A stretch of 64,000 nt of DNA from Emticicia fluvialis (GCF_024793945.1 NZ_JANUSD010000002.1:186001-250000), one strand, 5' to 3'. Shown: positions 17,544 through 27,637, counted from the stretch's first letter. Numbers and translations are program-made. Notes: generated from the letters alone by a model not told the origin.

Positions 17544-17673
17544 GGGTAGCGTTTGTTTTTAAAAGATTTTTTAGATTTTACATAATTTTTTCTATGAATG
17601 CCCAATTGCCCTCCAATTATTATTTTGTCAATACCTTGTCTTTTACGTAATTTTACAAAAAAACTCTTCGGTT

Positions 17674-18927
17674 TTGAGCAGAAATACAATCAGGCTATTG
17701 ATTATTCTTGGCACACTTTCTATTACTGGAATTATTGCAGTGCAAGCGTATTGGGTAAAGAAGGCATTTGATTTGAAGGAACAGCAGTTCAGGCAAACTG
17801 TTATGATTTCTTTGCGTAATGTAACCAATAAAATATCGTCACTTTATAAGCTATCTGTTATTGAAAACCCCGTTACCCAGCTTTCGTCTGATTATTATGT
17901 TGCCAATTTAAGGGCGCCGCTTAATGCAGATGTGCTGGAGCATTACCTGAAAGATGAGTTTAAGAAGCAAAATCTGTTAACAGATTTTGAGTATGGTATT
18001 TATAATTGCGATACCGACAATATAGTTTATGGTGCTTATATCAACTCAGATTTTGAAGAGAGTGCACATGCACAGAAGAATCTTCCGAAGACAGACAAAT
18101 ACCTCAATTATTTTGGGGTTAGATTCCCCGGTAAAACCAGTTACCTGGCCAGCAGGCTTGATATCTGGCTCATTTCGTCACTTATTACGCTTATTGTTAC
18201 CTTGTTTTTCGGGTATGCCATGTTTATCATCCTAAAGCAAAAACGGCTGAGTGAGGTACAGCGTGATTTTATTAATAATATGACGCACGAGTTTCAGACG
18301 CCCATCTCTACCATCAGGGTAGCTACAGATGTTTTAAGCCAGCCGAAAATATTAGACCAGCCCGAGCGTTTAAGAAAATATGTAAGTATAATCAGGCAAG
18401 AAAACAACAGGCTTAAAAATCAAGTTGAATCTGTACTGAATACTGCCAGAATGGATAAAGGAAGGCTGCAACTGGATATTCAACTGCAGGAATTGCACAG
18501 CCTCATTGATGATGTAACAGAAGGTGTGAAAGCAGAACTGGAAGATTCACTGAAACTGGAGCTGCATGCAACCAGAACCAGTATTTATGCAGATAGGGTG
18601 CAGTTGATAAGTCTGATCAGGAACTTACTTGAAAACGCTATTAAGTATTCAGATAAAGTACCGGATATAACAGTAAGAACCGAAAATACTGACGAAGGTC
18701 TGGTTCTTTCCATAATTGATAAGGGCATAGGCATAAGCAGCGAAAATATCAATAAAATTTTTAATAAGTTTTACCGGGTTCCTACCGGTAACACACACAA
18801 TGTAAAAGGCTTTGGGTTGGGGCTTAGCTATGTAAGACAAATTGTAAGAGCGCACAAATGGGAGATTAAAGTTGAAAGCAAGCTTGGCGAGGGAAGTACA
18901 TTTACAGTTATAATGAACCAGGAATAA
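17674..18927 (+). CDS. Sensor histidine kinase of the OmpR-partner type
   Basis: The frame begins with TTG at 17674, giving 417 residues. No ATG occurs before residue 44, and an ATG start would remove the first membrane span (7-27), so the TTG start is favoured. A short periplasmic domain (about 28-165) is followed by a second span (about 166-188), a HisKA domain with phospho-acceptor His205 (NNMTHEFQTPI) and a HATPase_c domain (LIRNLLENAIKYS N-box, DKGIGISSE, GFGLGLSYV). The response regulator follows 35 bases later. A promoter-like TTTTG-N20-TAATTTTAC lies at 17623-17656, implying a very short leader. Confidence 0.9.
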   Translation: MSRNTIRLLIILGTLSITGIIAVQAYWVKKAFDLKEQQFRQTVMISLRNVTNKISSLYKLSVIENPVTQLSSDYYVANLRAPLNADVLEHYLKDEFKKQNLLTDFEYGIYNCDTDNIVYGAYINSDFEESAHAQKNLPKTDKYLNYFGVRFPGKTSYLASRLDIWLISSLITLIVTLFFGYAMFIILKQKRLSEVQRDFINNMTHEFQTPISTIRVATDVLSQPKILDQPERLRKYVSIIRQENNRLKNQVESVLNTARMDKGRLQLDIQLQELHSLIDDVTEGVKAELEDSLKLELHATRTSIYADRVQLISLIRNLLENAIKYSDKVPDITVRTENTDEGLVLSIIDKGIGISSENINKIFNKFYRVPTGNTHNVKGFGLGLSYVRQIVRAHKWEIKVESKLGEGSTFTVIMNQE

Positions 18928-18962
18928 AAACCGTTTACCCAAAAGACTTATAAAGCCAGATT

Positions 18963-19646
18963 ATGCCCAAAATATTATATGTGGAAGATGACCCCAACCT
19001 GGGGTATGTTACAAAAGACAGCCTGGAAATGGAGGGTTACGAAGTAAGCCATTTTCAGGATGGTAAGGAGGCCTGGAAAAGTTTTACCAAAGAGAAATAT
19101 GACCTTTGCCTGCTTGATGTAATGCTACCCGAACTGGACGGGTTTAGTCTGGCCGAGAAAATCAGAAAGCAGAACCTGCAGATTCCGGTAATTTTTCTGA
19201 CGGCCAAAGGTATGCAGGAAGACCGCATTGCAGGCCTTAAAGTAGGTGGTGACGATTACATAACCAAGCCTTTCAGCATAGAGGAGCTTAGTTTACGGAT
19301 TAAGGTTTTTCTGAAGCGGAAAGATATTTCGAAGGTAGATTTTGAAGGCCAGGGCGTCTGGAAACTGGGTAATTATGATTTCAATTATCAGCAACTTTCT
19401 CTTAAATCAGAACAAAAGACTGAGCAACTGACTAACCGTGAAGCAGAGGTGCTGAGGTATTTATGTGAAAGAAAAAATCAGGTTATTAAACGTGAAGATA
19501 TTCTGACGGCCATTTGGGGTCGAGACGATTATTTTTTAGGCCGAAGTCTGGATGTTTTCATAACCAGGCTCAGAAAAATGCTGATAGATGAGCCTGCCGT
19601 TAAAATAGAAAATGTACATGGCATAGGGTTTAAATTTACCTGCTAA
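18963..19646 (+). CDS. OmpR/PhoB-family response regulator
   Basis: The 227-residue protein has a receiver domain with Glu8/Asp9/Asp10, phospho-acceptor Asp52 (CLLDVMLP) and the conserved KPF lysine (DDYITKPFS). A winged-helix trans_reg_C domain (about 135-227, LTNREAEVLRYL, ...DVFITRLRKML...) follows. It is the cognate regulator of the kinase just upstream and they form a two-gene unit ending in a terminator at 19653-19686. Targets are not visible. Confidence 0.92.
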   Translation: MPKILYVEDDPNLGYVTKDSLEMEGYEVSHFQDGKEAWKSFTKEKYDLCLLDVMLPELDGFSLAEKIRKQNLQIPVIFLTAKGMQEDRIAGLKVGGDDYITKPFSIEELSLRIKVFLKRKDISKVDFEGQGVWKLGNYDFNYQQLSLKSEQKTEQLTNREAEVLRYLCERKNQVIKREDILTAIWGRDDYFLGRSLDVFITRLRKMLIDEPAVKIENVHGIGFKFTC

Positions 19647-19652
19647 AATAAA

Positions 19653-19686
19653 GCCTCCGGTAAGTTTTTATACTTTTTCCGGAGGC
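19653..19686. terminator. Terminator between response regulator and glnS
   Basis: GCCTCCGG (19653-19660) pairs with CCGGAGGC (19679-19686) across an 18-base T-rich loop. It lies between convergent genes. The following T-tract is weak, so confidence is moderate. Confidence 0.55.
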
Positions 19687-19723
19687 CTGATTGATTTATG
19701 AACAAAAACACTATTGTTGGTTT

Positions 19724-21391
19724 TTATTTGCCGCTTTCTTTAGCCCAGGTGTCTTTCAGGCTAACGGTGCGGTTAAAAATGAGTTTGTTTTCTGTTGCGT
19801 CTTTATCAAGACAAAAATACCCTTTTCTGAGAAACTGATAATTTTTGCCCGTTACAGCCTCTTTAAGCGACGGTTCAAGGTATGCATTTATTACTTCAAG
19901 AGAATCGGTATTGATATACTCTTTAAAATCGCCTTCTTCACTGCCGGGGTCTTCAACTTTAAACAGTCGGTCATAAAGCCTTACTTCTGCCTTGATCGCA
20001 TCAGCTGCAGAAACCCAATGGATAGTTCCTTTTACCAAAATGCCGGAGGTGTCCTGGCCGCTCCTGGAGTTCTCAATATATGTGCATCTCAGTTCAGTAA
20101 TCTCACCGTTTTCGTCTTTTAGCACTTCATCGCAGCGGATAATATAGGCGCTTTTCAGACGTACCATCTGGCCAGGTGCCAAACGGAAATATTTTTTCGG
20201 CGGATTCTCCATGAAATCGTCTTTTTCAATAAGAATCTCCCTGCTGAACGGCATAGTACGTGTGCCACCTTCAGGGTCTTCGGGGTTATTTTCAGTGGTC
20301 AGTATTTCAGTCTTTCCTTCCGGATAATTAGTAATTACCACTTTCAAAGGGTCAAGCACTGCCATTACACGGGTAGCCGATTTGTTGAGTTGTTCTCTGA
20401 TACAAAATTCAAGCAGCCCTACACTTATCAGGTTATCTCTTTTGGCTACGCCTATTCTGTCGCAAAAATCACGGATGGCCTCAGGTGTATAACCTCTCCT
20501 GCGCAAACCTGAAATAGTAGGCATACGGGGGTCGTCCCAACCGGTTACGTGGCCTTCATTTACCAATTGCAACAATTTCCGCTTACTCATTACTGTGTAG
20601 GTAAGGTTCAAACGTGCAAATTCATATTGTCTGGAAGGGAAAATCTCCAGGTTTTCAATACACCAATCGTAAAGCTCACGGTGAGGTACAAACTCAAGCG
20701 TACAAATAGAATGCGTAATACCTTCAATTGAGTCAGACTGCCCATGTGCAAAGTCGTACATAGGGTAAATACACCATTTATCGCCGGTACGATGGTGTTT
20801 TGCAAATTTTATACGGTAAATAATAGGGTCACGCATGAGCATATTCGGAGCCGCCATATCAATTTTAGCTCTCAGCACACGTGTACCTTCTGCAAATGCT
20901 CCGTTTTTCATTTGCTCAAACAAGGTCATGTTTTCTTCAATGCTGCGGTTTCTGAAGGGGCTGTTAATGCCCGGTTCAACAGGCGTGCCTTTCATGGCTG
21001 CCATTTCTTCAGAGGTACTGTCATCTACATAGGCAAGACCCTTATTGATCAACTTTTTGGCAAACTCATAGAGCTTCTCAAAGTAGTCTGACGCATAGAA
21101 CTCGTTGGCCCAGTTGAAACCCAGCCACTGCACATCATTTTTTATAGACTCTACATATTCTGTATCTTCGGTAACCGGGTTGGTGTCGTCAAAACGCAGG
21201 TTGGTTTGCCCGCCATATTTAAGGGCTACGCCAAAATTCAGACAAATAGATTTTGCATGGCCAATGTGCAGGTAGCCATTTGGTTCAGGAGGAAAACGGG
21301 TCAGAACTCTTCCATTATATTTACCTGTTTCGAGGTCATTTTCAATAATTTGCTCGATAAAATTTAAAGATTTCTCAGTCGCGTCTGCCAT
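19724..21391 (-). CDS. glnS: Glutaminyl-tRNA synthetase
   Basis: The 555-residue protein is a complete class I synthetase of the GlnRS type. It has the HIGH motif in PPEPNGYLHIGHAKSI (residues 34-49) and the KMSKS-type loop VMSKRKL (about 266-272). The C-terminal anticodon-binding beta-barrels end with RKGYFCLDKDA. It charges tRNA-Gln with glutamine in the cytoplasm. Direct GlnRS charging, rather than the GatCAB route, is usual for Bacteroidota. It stands alone, leftward. Confidence 0.97.
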   Translation of the reverse strand: MADATEKSLNFIEQIIENDLETGKYNGRVLTRFPPEPNGYLHIGHAKSICLNFGVALKYGGQTNLRFDDTNPVTEDTEYVESIKNDVQWLGFNWANEFYASDYFEKLYEFAKKLINKGLAYVDDSTSEEMAAMKGTPVEPGINSPFRNRSIEENMTLFEQMKNGAFAEGTRVLRAKIDMAAPNMLMRDPIIYRIKFAKHHRTGDKWCIYPMYDFAHGQSDSIEGITHSICTLEFVPHRELYDWCIENLEIFPSRQYEFARLNLTYTVMSKRKLLQLVNEGHVTGWDDPRMPTISGLRRRGYTPEAIRDFCDRIGVAKRDNLISVGLLEFCIREQLNKSATRVMAVLDPLKVVITNYPEGKTEILTTENNPEDPEGGTRTMPFSREILIEKDDFMENPPKKYFRLAPGQMVRLKSAYIIRCDEVLKDENGEITELRCTYIENSRSGQDTSGILVKGTIHWVSAADAIKAEVRLYDRLFKVEDPGSEEGDFKEYINTDSLEVINAYLEPSLKEAVTGKNYQFLRKGYFCLDKDATENKLIFNRTVSLKDTWAKESGK

Positions 21392-21631
21392 AAATTAACG
21401 GTGGTGTTGTTGCTATGCTTGCGAATTTAGCATTTTTTTACGGTAATGAATTTGAGTTGCACATCTTATTAATTAATTTATTTATTTTATTTTAGAAAAA
21501 ATTAGAATACTCATATTTTATTAGTATCAATTTATCTTACTGTTTTTTAATGATAATTTTTACGATAATTCAGTTACTTAAATTCTGCAGGTGAGGGTAT
21601 ATTTAGCGCCGCAATTACAAATTTTAATTTT

Positions 21632-21997
21632 ATGAGTTTCAAAAAAGCAATTAACAATTTTCTTAGTAGTAAATACCTGGCATTTGCTGTAACCCTTCTG
21701 ATATTGGTTTTGTGTTCTTTGCCCAGTAAAAATATTGAGATGCCCGGCAATATGAGCGACAAAACAGCGCATTTTCTTGCATTTGGCGCCTGGGCATTTT
21801 GTTGGCAGGCCGCCTTTGGAAAATATGGGCAGAGCCTGCTCTATGGAGTGCTTCTGGGTGTGCTTATTGAGTTTTGGCAGGCCTCATTGCCTGAATCTTT
21901 TCATAGAAGTTGTGATTTTAAAGATGGTCTTGCCGACAGCATTGGAGTTGTGATAGGTCTTGCACTCTGGAAGTTAAAAACACTTCTGAAGCTATAA
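21632..21997 (+). CDS. VanZ-family small membrane protein
   Basis: The 121-residue protein has about four hydrophobic helices and the VanZ pattern: an N-terminal span, LPSK, SDKTAHFLAFG (about 42-52), GVLIEFWQ (about 76-83) and CDFKDGLADSIGVVIG near the C-terminus. The biochemical role of such stand-alone VanZ proteins is unknown; VanZ itself gives low-level teicoplanin resistance. The upstream 240 bases to glnS are very AT-rich and contain a TATATTTA box at about 21597. Confidence 0.85.
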   Translation: MSFKKAINNFLSSKYLAFAVTLLILVLCSLPSKNIEMPGNMSDKTAHFLAFGAWAFCWQAAFGKYGQSLLYGVLLGVLIEFWQASLPESFHRSCDFKDGLADSIGVVIGLALWKLKTLLKL

Positions 21998-22304
21998 AGT
22001 AAAACAATGCAATAAAACAACAAATGTGTGGCTATAATTGCCCAATTTTTACTGTAAAAAGAGGTTTTTGCCCTTTTGGAATATTTTTTTGCCTGTTTTT
22101 TGAGATTGAAACCTCAACTCTTAAGCAGTGCAAGAAATTTTTTTATAAGTGTGCTGGTATTTACATTGCAGCCTGGGATACCCCAATGTAGTAAATGAAA
22201 TAACCCGGCAAATTGTGCAGATGCTTGAGAGTCTGGTGCCTGAAAATATCCGATGACAAAAGAGAGGTAGCCGGAAGTAACTCATCCAAAACAATTGTTT
22301 TTTT
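21998..22304. promoter_or_regulatory. Intergenic region with palindrome and hairpin before the DUF2383 gene
   Basis: TTTTTAC-t-GTAAAAA (22046-22060) is a perfect operator-like palindrome. About 100 bases further, ATTTACATTG (22159-22168) pairs with CAATGTAgTAAAT (22184-22196), with one bulge, around a GC-rich loop. Both lie on the 5' side of the DUF2383 gene and may control it. No coding frame is supported. Confidence 0.35.
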
Positions 22305-22763
22305 ATGGAAACAGAAAAAATTGCCAGAGAATTGAATTATCTGATTATTCATAACCTTGATGCGCAGGAGGCTTACATAGAAGCAGCGGGCAGTGCAGCA
22401 TCAAAAGACCTGCGCGATGCCATGCTCGATGAAGCTGAAAAAAGAGGCAGCTATGCCAGAGAATTACAGCGGGAAGTAAAAGCCTTAGGAGAAGAAGTTG
22501 CTGAAGATGTAAGCCTGGTAGCCATGTTGAACAATGTAATGCAGGGAGTAAGGGGGTGGTTCAGAAAACCCACCGACGTTAAGTTGGTTGAGGAATGCCG
22601 ACAAGGTGACGATGAAACAATTGTTGCATACGATACCGTGCTTCAGTTGGGCGAAAAATTCATGCCTTCTTACATTTATAACATTATAATAAAGCAGAGA
22701 AAAGAAATAGGCCTGACATACCAGGCCTTAATAAAATATCACGAGCAGCAATTGGCCCATTAA
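22305..22763 (+). CDS. PA2169-family four-helix-bundle protein (DUF2383)
   Basis: The 152-residue cytoplasmic protein is all-helical. It shows the ferritin-like pattern of the PA2169/DUF2383 family: a helix with NLDAQEAYIEAAGSA, then MLDEAEKRGSYARELQREV, a linker with GWF, and a C-terminal pair of helices ending EIGLTYQALIKYHEQQ. Members are often stress-induced and their metal content and role are unproven. It converges on the penicillin acylase gene with no spacing between the stop codons, so transcription would run into the opposite strand. Confidence 0.8.
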   Translation: METEKIARELNYLIIHNLDAQEAYIEAAGSAASKDLRDAMLDEAEKRGSYARELQREVKALGEEVAEDVSLVAMLNNVMQGVRGWFRKPTDVKLVEECRQGDDETIVAYDTVLQLGEKFMPSYIYNIIIKQRKEIGLTYQALIKYHEQQLAH

Positions 22764-25175
22764 TCAGGGTTTAAAAAGTATTTTGCCTGTTTGTACTTTC
22801 TCAATGGCAGTTCTATTCATAAGTTCGGGGCGGGCTTCTCCGTTTACATACATTTGTGCCTGGTCGCTGTAATGTTTGCTCATTATATTGCCAGACTGGC
22901 CGGTGGGTAATATACTGGTGCCTTTATCCGGATACGCAAAATCAATAATACGCCGCAGTGCAGGGCCATAGCTAATGTCATAGACACCTGTAGAATCCAT
23001 CTGAAAATCAAGATTATTGATGGTTTCACGGCCTCCGGGTGCCGGAAATGGCCCTACGTTAAAGAATTTCCCTACAACCGGTAAAATACCCAGCGGATGC
23101 TTGTGGGTAAGGGTATGCACTTTTTCCCATTGCCATTTTTCTATATCTCCACCTAGTTGTTTTTCCAGACTGGCTGCCGCATCATTGATAGATTTGGTAA
23201 GTATCTGTCTACGGGTTTCACGTTCAGGAGTATTTACGTTATCCCACCACGGAGAATCTTCTTTTTTTATCATGGCAATCATATTTCTTTTAAAATTGAC
23301 ATTGTGTTCAAAAGAAGCAAACACTTCCTGGCCTAGTTCATCCTTTACTGTATTTACCAGCATGTAATAAATGAATCGGTAGAAGATGGTCGGTTCAACG
23401 TTATTCAATTGATGAGCGCCATCCCACGGAATCAGTCTCGCTATTGACTTCTTCGCTAAAGGAGATAAATTTTCGGCAAATATGATAGGTATAATGTCTT
23501 TCAGTAAGCTTTTATAACTGGTTGATGTTACATCATTAATTACTTTTCTTACCTCTTCGGGTGTCCAGTCTTTTTTGTCTGTAAACAACAATTGCTCAAT
23601 GCGTTTTGCGCGGTTTCCCGGCACATAATAACCGGGTACTGGCCCCGTACCCATATCTGCCGGTTGGTTATTGGCTGTGTATAAAACCCCACGTGCTGGA
23701 TTCAGAATCTGTGGATTCTGCGAAAAATCAAGCCAGCCCAATGGGTCATCCTTACCTGTGGTACCGTCCAGAATAAGCATCGGGTTTACGTGTGTGGGTC
23801 TTCTGGGTAGTTTCCCTGCGGCCCACCAGGCAATATTGCCGGCGGTATCTGCCCACATAAAATTTAATCCCGGTGCAGCCAGAGTACTTACCGCTTTAGA
23901 GGCTTCGCCCGCATTCCGGGCATGAGCCAGGTCGTAGAAATTCTGCAATAAATGGCTTGGAAACTGGTTAAACACCCACCATAGAGCAATCGGGTCTTTT
24001 TCTTTTGCCATTTTATCAAAACTATCATTCATCAGCGTTCCGTGGCGCGAACGCTTAATGGTAATTTTTATGTCTTGCGCCCCTTTTACTTTAATGCTTT
24101 CCTGATAGGTATTCAGGTTTTCCCAATGGTCTTTGTACCAGACCTGATTCGGGTTTTGAGGGTTAAGCCTTTCTCTGAAAAAATCTACATCATCGTTTTC
24201 AAACATGGTAAGGCCCCAGCCGCCGTTTTGGTTATGCCCTAAAGCAGCAAATGGTGTACCAGCCAGAAAATTACCATAGAAATGAAAGCCAGGACATTCA
24301 AGGTGTGCTTCGTACCACACCGATGGCTGCGCAAAGGCTATGTGTGTATCGTTTGATAAAATGGGTTTTCTCGATTTTGTCTTTGAACCGCTAATGACCC
24401 AGCCATTGGAGCCATGATAAGGCGGAAAAGGGGCAGTTGTTTCAATTGTAGCCAGTTGGTTGGCTATACTGGCCAGGGTTTGCGCTACTTTAACGGCAGA
24501 GTCTTTTTGCTGAACAGGTATTACTGGTTCTCCTTTTGGCCATTGCGACCAAACATCGTTCAGGTATGTGTCACCAAATTTATTGTGAATATACGTAGCA
24601 ATTGCCTCTGCCCTGAATGCCTCAGCAAACGTAAAACCCATATAGCCAGAAATAATGTAGCAGTCTTCTAACGTAAAAGGCGTATTAGAGATGCCTGCCA
24701 AAGTAAATTCAAGAGGCGCTTTACCTTGAGCCATATACTGGTTAATGCCTTTAACGTAGGCCTCGGCAGCTTTTACAAATGGGGCATCGGGGTTTTTTCT
24801 TACCAGCGAGTCTATTGTCCATTGGGCATGCTTCCGCAAGCCAAGTGTACGGAAGAACTTATCTGATGCCACGGCTTTCTCGCCAAACAATTCAGCCAGC
24901 CGGCCATCAGCCAGCCTCCTGATGAGTTCCATCTGAAACAGCCTGTCTTGTGCATGTACATAGCCAAAAGCATAAAAAAGGTCTTCTTCGTTTTGTGCAT
25001 AAATGTGCGGCACACCATAATTATCATAAATTACCTCAACTTTGTCTTTGAGGCCTTTTAATTGTAGTTCGGTATTCAGATTAGGTTTAAAAGTTGATAA
25101 CCATATATAAATGCCTACACCTGCTACTACAATAATAATTAGCAGGGCAACGAGTATTTTCTTGAGTACTTTCAT
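22764..25175 (-). CDS. Penicillin acylase family Ntn-hydrolase
   Basis: The 803-residue precursor has an N-terminal membrane anchor or signal (about 6-28), an alpha chain, a short spacer, and the beta chain that would start at Ser256 in YHGSNGWVISG after autocatalytic cleavage at Gly255-Ser256. Ser256 is the N-terminal nucleophile. The motif SNDTHIAFAQPSVWYE matches the substrate-binding part of the family. These periplasmic amidases cleave N-acyl side chains of beta-lactams, acyl-homoserine lactones or acyl-peptides; the natural substrate is unknown. A TATTTTTG promoter box lies on the minus strand at 25219-25226. Confidence 0.92.
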   Translation of the reverse strand: MKVLKKILVALLIIIVVAGVGIYIWLSTFKPNLNTELQLKGLKDKVEVIYDNYGVPHIYAQNEEDLFYAFGYVHAQDRLFQMELIRRLADGRLAELFGEKAVASDKFFRTLGLRKHAQWTIDSLVRKNPDAPFVKAAEAYVKGINQYMAQGKAPLEFTLAGISNTPFTLEDCYIISGYMGFTFAEAFRAEAIATYIHNKFGDTYLNDVWSQWPKGEPVIPVQQKDSAVKVAQTLASIANQLATIETTAPFPPYHGSNGWVISGSKTKSRKPILSNDTHIAFAQPSVWYEAHLECPGFHFYGNFLAGTPFAALGHNQNGGWGLTMFENDDVDFFRERLNPQNPNQVWYKDHWENLNTYQESIKVKGAQDIKITIKRSRHGTLMNDSFDKMAKEKDPIALWWVFNQFPSHLLQNFYDLAHARNAGEASKAVSTLAAPGLNFMWADTAGNIAWWAAGKLPRRPTHVNPMLILDGTTGKDDPLGWLDFSQNPQILNPARGVLYTANNQPADMGTGPVPGYYVPGNRAKRIEQLLFTDKKDWTPEEVRKVINDVTSTSYKSLLKDIIPIIFAENLSPLAKKSIARLIPWDGAHQLNNVEPTIFYRFIYYMLVNTVKDELGQEVFASFEHNVNFKRNMIAMIKKEDSPWWDNVNTPERETRRQILTKSINDAAASLEKQLGGDIEKWQWEKVHTLTHKHPLGILPVVGKFFNVGPFPAPGGRETINNLDFQMDSTGVYDISYGPALRRIIDFAYPDKGTSILPTGQSGNIMSKHYSDQAQMYVNGEARPELMNRTAIEKVQTGKILFKP

Positions 25176-25709
25176 GTTTTTTAGGTTGACGACTGACCGG
25201 ATGGTGTGTTAACAGAAACAAAAATATAGGAAGCAATTTAGAAAAAAACTTTTACATCTTTATTGACACCGGGTTCTGAATAAAAATAAGGCAGGCATTT
25301 AATAGGTAATTGAAGTAATAAAGAAAAAACAATACTTGTATTTAAACTGTTTTTGGGTAGCTGAGAATGAAAAAAAACTGAATTTTATGGCAAAGTTCCG
25401 AACAATTAGATACATTTGGCTTGAAACCTAATTGCAGATGAAGACTGATTCCCTGTTTGGCTGCACAACAAAAAGCCATTCGGCTATATTGATAGAATGG
25501 CTTCAAGTGTGTTTCAAATAATAGAACCTTAAATTTTTTAGTCAAAGCAAGGTAATTTTGGACCTTTGGGGATGATGCAAAGTTCAGATAAATACATCGA
25601 ATAGGAAATACTGTCCAGACAGTATATTGAGTACCCTGAATGCTGTATTGAATAATAATAAGTTAAGTGATTTGCTGTATCCGCTAAAGAGTGTATTGCG
25701 TTTAGACAG
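25176..25709. other. Divergent intergenic region with two inverted repeats
   Basis: The gap separates the leftward acylase and the rightward TPR kinase. AAGCCATTC (25473-25481) pairs with GAATGGCTT (25495-25503). A near-perfect operator-like palindrome, ATACTGTC-CA-GACAGTAT, lies at 25608-25625, about 85 bases before the kinase start. A TACATTTG box occurs at 25411-25418 without an upstream TTG. No coding frame is convincing. Confidence 0.5.
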
Positions 25710-27635
25710 ATGAAGAAACTCCTCATATTAACCTTCTTGTGCCTTTTTTGGGGTTTTGCTGCTCAATCTAAAAGCAGAACCGACAGCTTGCGTGCGGTAT
25801 TAGCTGGGTTATCGGTACAAAAAAAGAGTTTTACGCTCGATACCTCCCTTATTAACCTTTATTGTCAGTTAGGTAAAGAATTTACCAAGGTAAAAGATGA
25901 TTCGGCCCTTTATTATCTCAACAAAGCGCTTGTTATAGCCCAGAGAATAGATAATAAAGAACTTTTATTGAAAACCTATATTCAAACGGCAACCCATTAC
26001 GGTATTCAGTTCGGGCACATAAAGGCCCTTGAGTACTGGTATAAGGCGCTGGCTTTGGCAGAAGAGTTAAAAGACAATAAGAGAAGCATTTTTATACTGG
26101 GAAGAATTGCCGTGAGTTTTTCGAGCATGCACGATTATAAAACTTCAATAGAATACTACAAAAAAAAAGCAGAATTAAGCAAAGCAGTAAATGACCAGCA
26201 AGAGTATGTGATGAGCCTGATGAATATCGGCAATATCAACTTTGATATGGCTGATTACAAAACAGCATTGAAATATTACCAGTTATGCGAGCAGTTAAAT
26301 AAAAGTATAAAAAGTAAGAAAATTGAGTCGTCAGTCATTATAAATATTGCAATGACACGCGTGAAATTCAAACAATACCAAGAGGCTCTGGCCGGATTTA
26401 AAGCCAGCCTTGAAGTAGACGAAGGCTATGATGATAAAGTTGCCTTTGTAAACAACGAAATAGCTAAGGTGTACCTCTTGCTTAATAAACCCAAAGAGGC
26501 TCTGAAATATGCAACAATTGCACAAAATAATGTAAAGCATGTTTATGCAAAAATGAATATGGATGTTTCCAGAACACTCTCTGAAATCTACGAGAAAATA
26601 GGGAACGACGTGCTTGCCTACAAGTATTATAAAGATTACGTTAATGTAAGATTGAGCGAAGATTCAACTAAAAATTCGCAGCTAATGCGTCTTGTTCAAT
26701 TAGATTATGAAACCGAAAAGAACAACCAGAAGTTGGCTCAATTGAATTTAAGGATGCAGGAAAGAGAGAACCGGACCAGGCTTATGAGTATTGGTTTAGG
26801 CGCCTTATTGGTTTTGATTCTTGTTGGGTTGGGTTACTCGCGCTCTTTGGCTCAAAAAAATAAACTGATTGAGTCTCAAAAGGCCGCAATTCAGAAATTG
26901 AATGAATCGCTGGAAGTGAAAGTTGAAGAACGCACCAGAGAATTGACAGTAGCCAATGAAGGGCTTAAACAAAAGAACAAAGAAATAAGAGAGGCCCTTT
27001 TAAAAGGCCAGACAATGGAGCGGGAAAGGGTGGCTTCTGAGCTACATGATAACATAGGAGGCACCTTAACCGCACTTAAATGGCGTTTTGAGGCCTTGGA
27101 TAAAGATAATCTTTCTGAAAAAGAACAGGTAATTTATGATGGCATACTAAAAAACATGCACCGGGCTTATGGCGAGGTCCGGCTCATTTCTCATAATATG
27201 CTACCCGCCGAGTTTGAAGAAAAAGGCCTTGTAGGGGCGCTTGAAAAATTTATTGCTGACTTAAATACCGGAGCTGCCAAAACAAATTTCAGGCTTAATG
27301 TATCTCAATTACAAAAGCCTATCAGGCAGGAAGTAGCCCTTGAAATTTACATTTGTTGCTTTGAGATTATCAACAATGTGATTAAGCATGCCAATGCAAC
27401 AGAGGTAGAACTTGAAATAGCTGAGAAACAAAATGGTAATCTGGAGGTAATGATACTAGACAACGGTAAAGGATTTGACCCTGCCTTAATTGGTAACGGC
27501 AAAGGTCTGAAAAATATCATGAACCGGGCAGAAAAAGTAAACGGCAGTCTGATAATAGATAGTAAACTAAATGTTGGTTCACAGTTCTGTATCAGTATAC
27601 CTGAGTTGTTCTGGGAAGAAATACTGGCTGTCTGA
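25710..27635 (+). CDS. TPR-domain sensor histidine kinase of the HisKA_3 (NarX/DegS) type
   Basis: The 641-residue protein has a signal peptide (MKKLLILTFLCLFWGFAAQS), then about seven TPR-like helical repeats in the periplasm (about 60-340). One membrane span (about 355-373), a coiled coil (about 380-430), a HisKA_3 domain with phospho-acceptor His446 (SELHDNIGGTL) and a HATPase domain (IINNVIKHANA N-box, DNGKGFDP, GLKNIMNRAE) follow. Such kinases pair with NarL/FixJ regulators, and the nearest intact unpaired one is at 30833-31486 beyond the HopA1 cassette. Its stop lies two bases from the stop of the convergent HopA1 gene. Confidence 0.92.
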   Translation: MKKLLILTFLCLFWGFAAQSKSRTDSLRAVLAGLSVQKKSFTLDTSLINLYCQLGKEFTKVKDDSALYYLNKALVIAQRIDNKELLLKTYIQTATHYGIQFGHIKALEYWYKALALAEELKDNKRSIFILGRIAVSFSSMHDYKTSIEYYKKKAELSKAVNDQQEYVMSLMNIGNINFDMADYKTALKYYQLCEQLNKSIKSKKIESSVIINIAMTRVKFKQYQEALAGFKASLEVDEGYDDKVAFVNNEIAKVYLLLNKPKEALKYATIAQNNVKHVYAKMNMDVSRTLSEIYEKIGNDVLAYKYYKDYVNVRLSEDSTKNSQLMRLVQLDYETEKNNQKLAQLNLRMQERENRTRLMSIGLGALLVLILVGLGYSRSLAQKNKLIESQKAAIQKLNESLEVKVEERTRELTVANEGLKQKNKEIREALLKGQTMERERVASELHDNIGGTLTALKWRFEALDKDNLSEKEQVIYDGILKNMHRAYGEVRLISHNMLPAEFEEKGLVGALEKFIADLNTGAAKTNFRLNVSQLQKPIRQEVALEIYICCFEIINNVIKHANATEVELEIAEKQNGNLEVMILDNGKGFDPALIGNGKGLKNIMNRAEKVNGSLIIDSKLNVGSQFCISIPELFWEEILAV

Positions 27636-27637
27636 TA

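Noticed and set aside
25342..25726. Two small minus-strand frames before the TPR kinase gene
   Set aside because: No start context, no conserved features, and they overlap inverted repeats in the regulatory gap.
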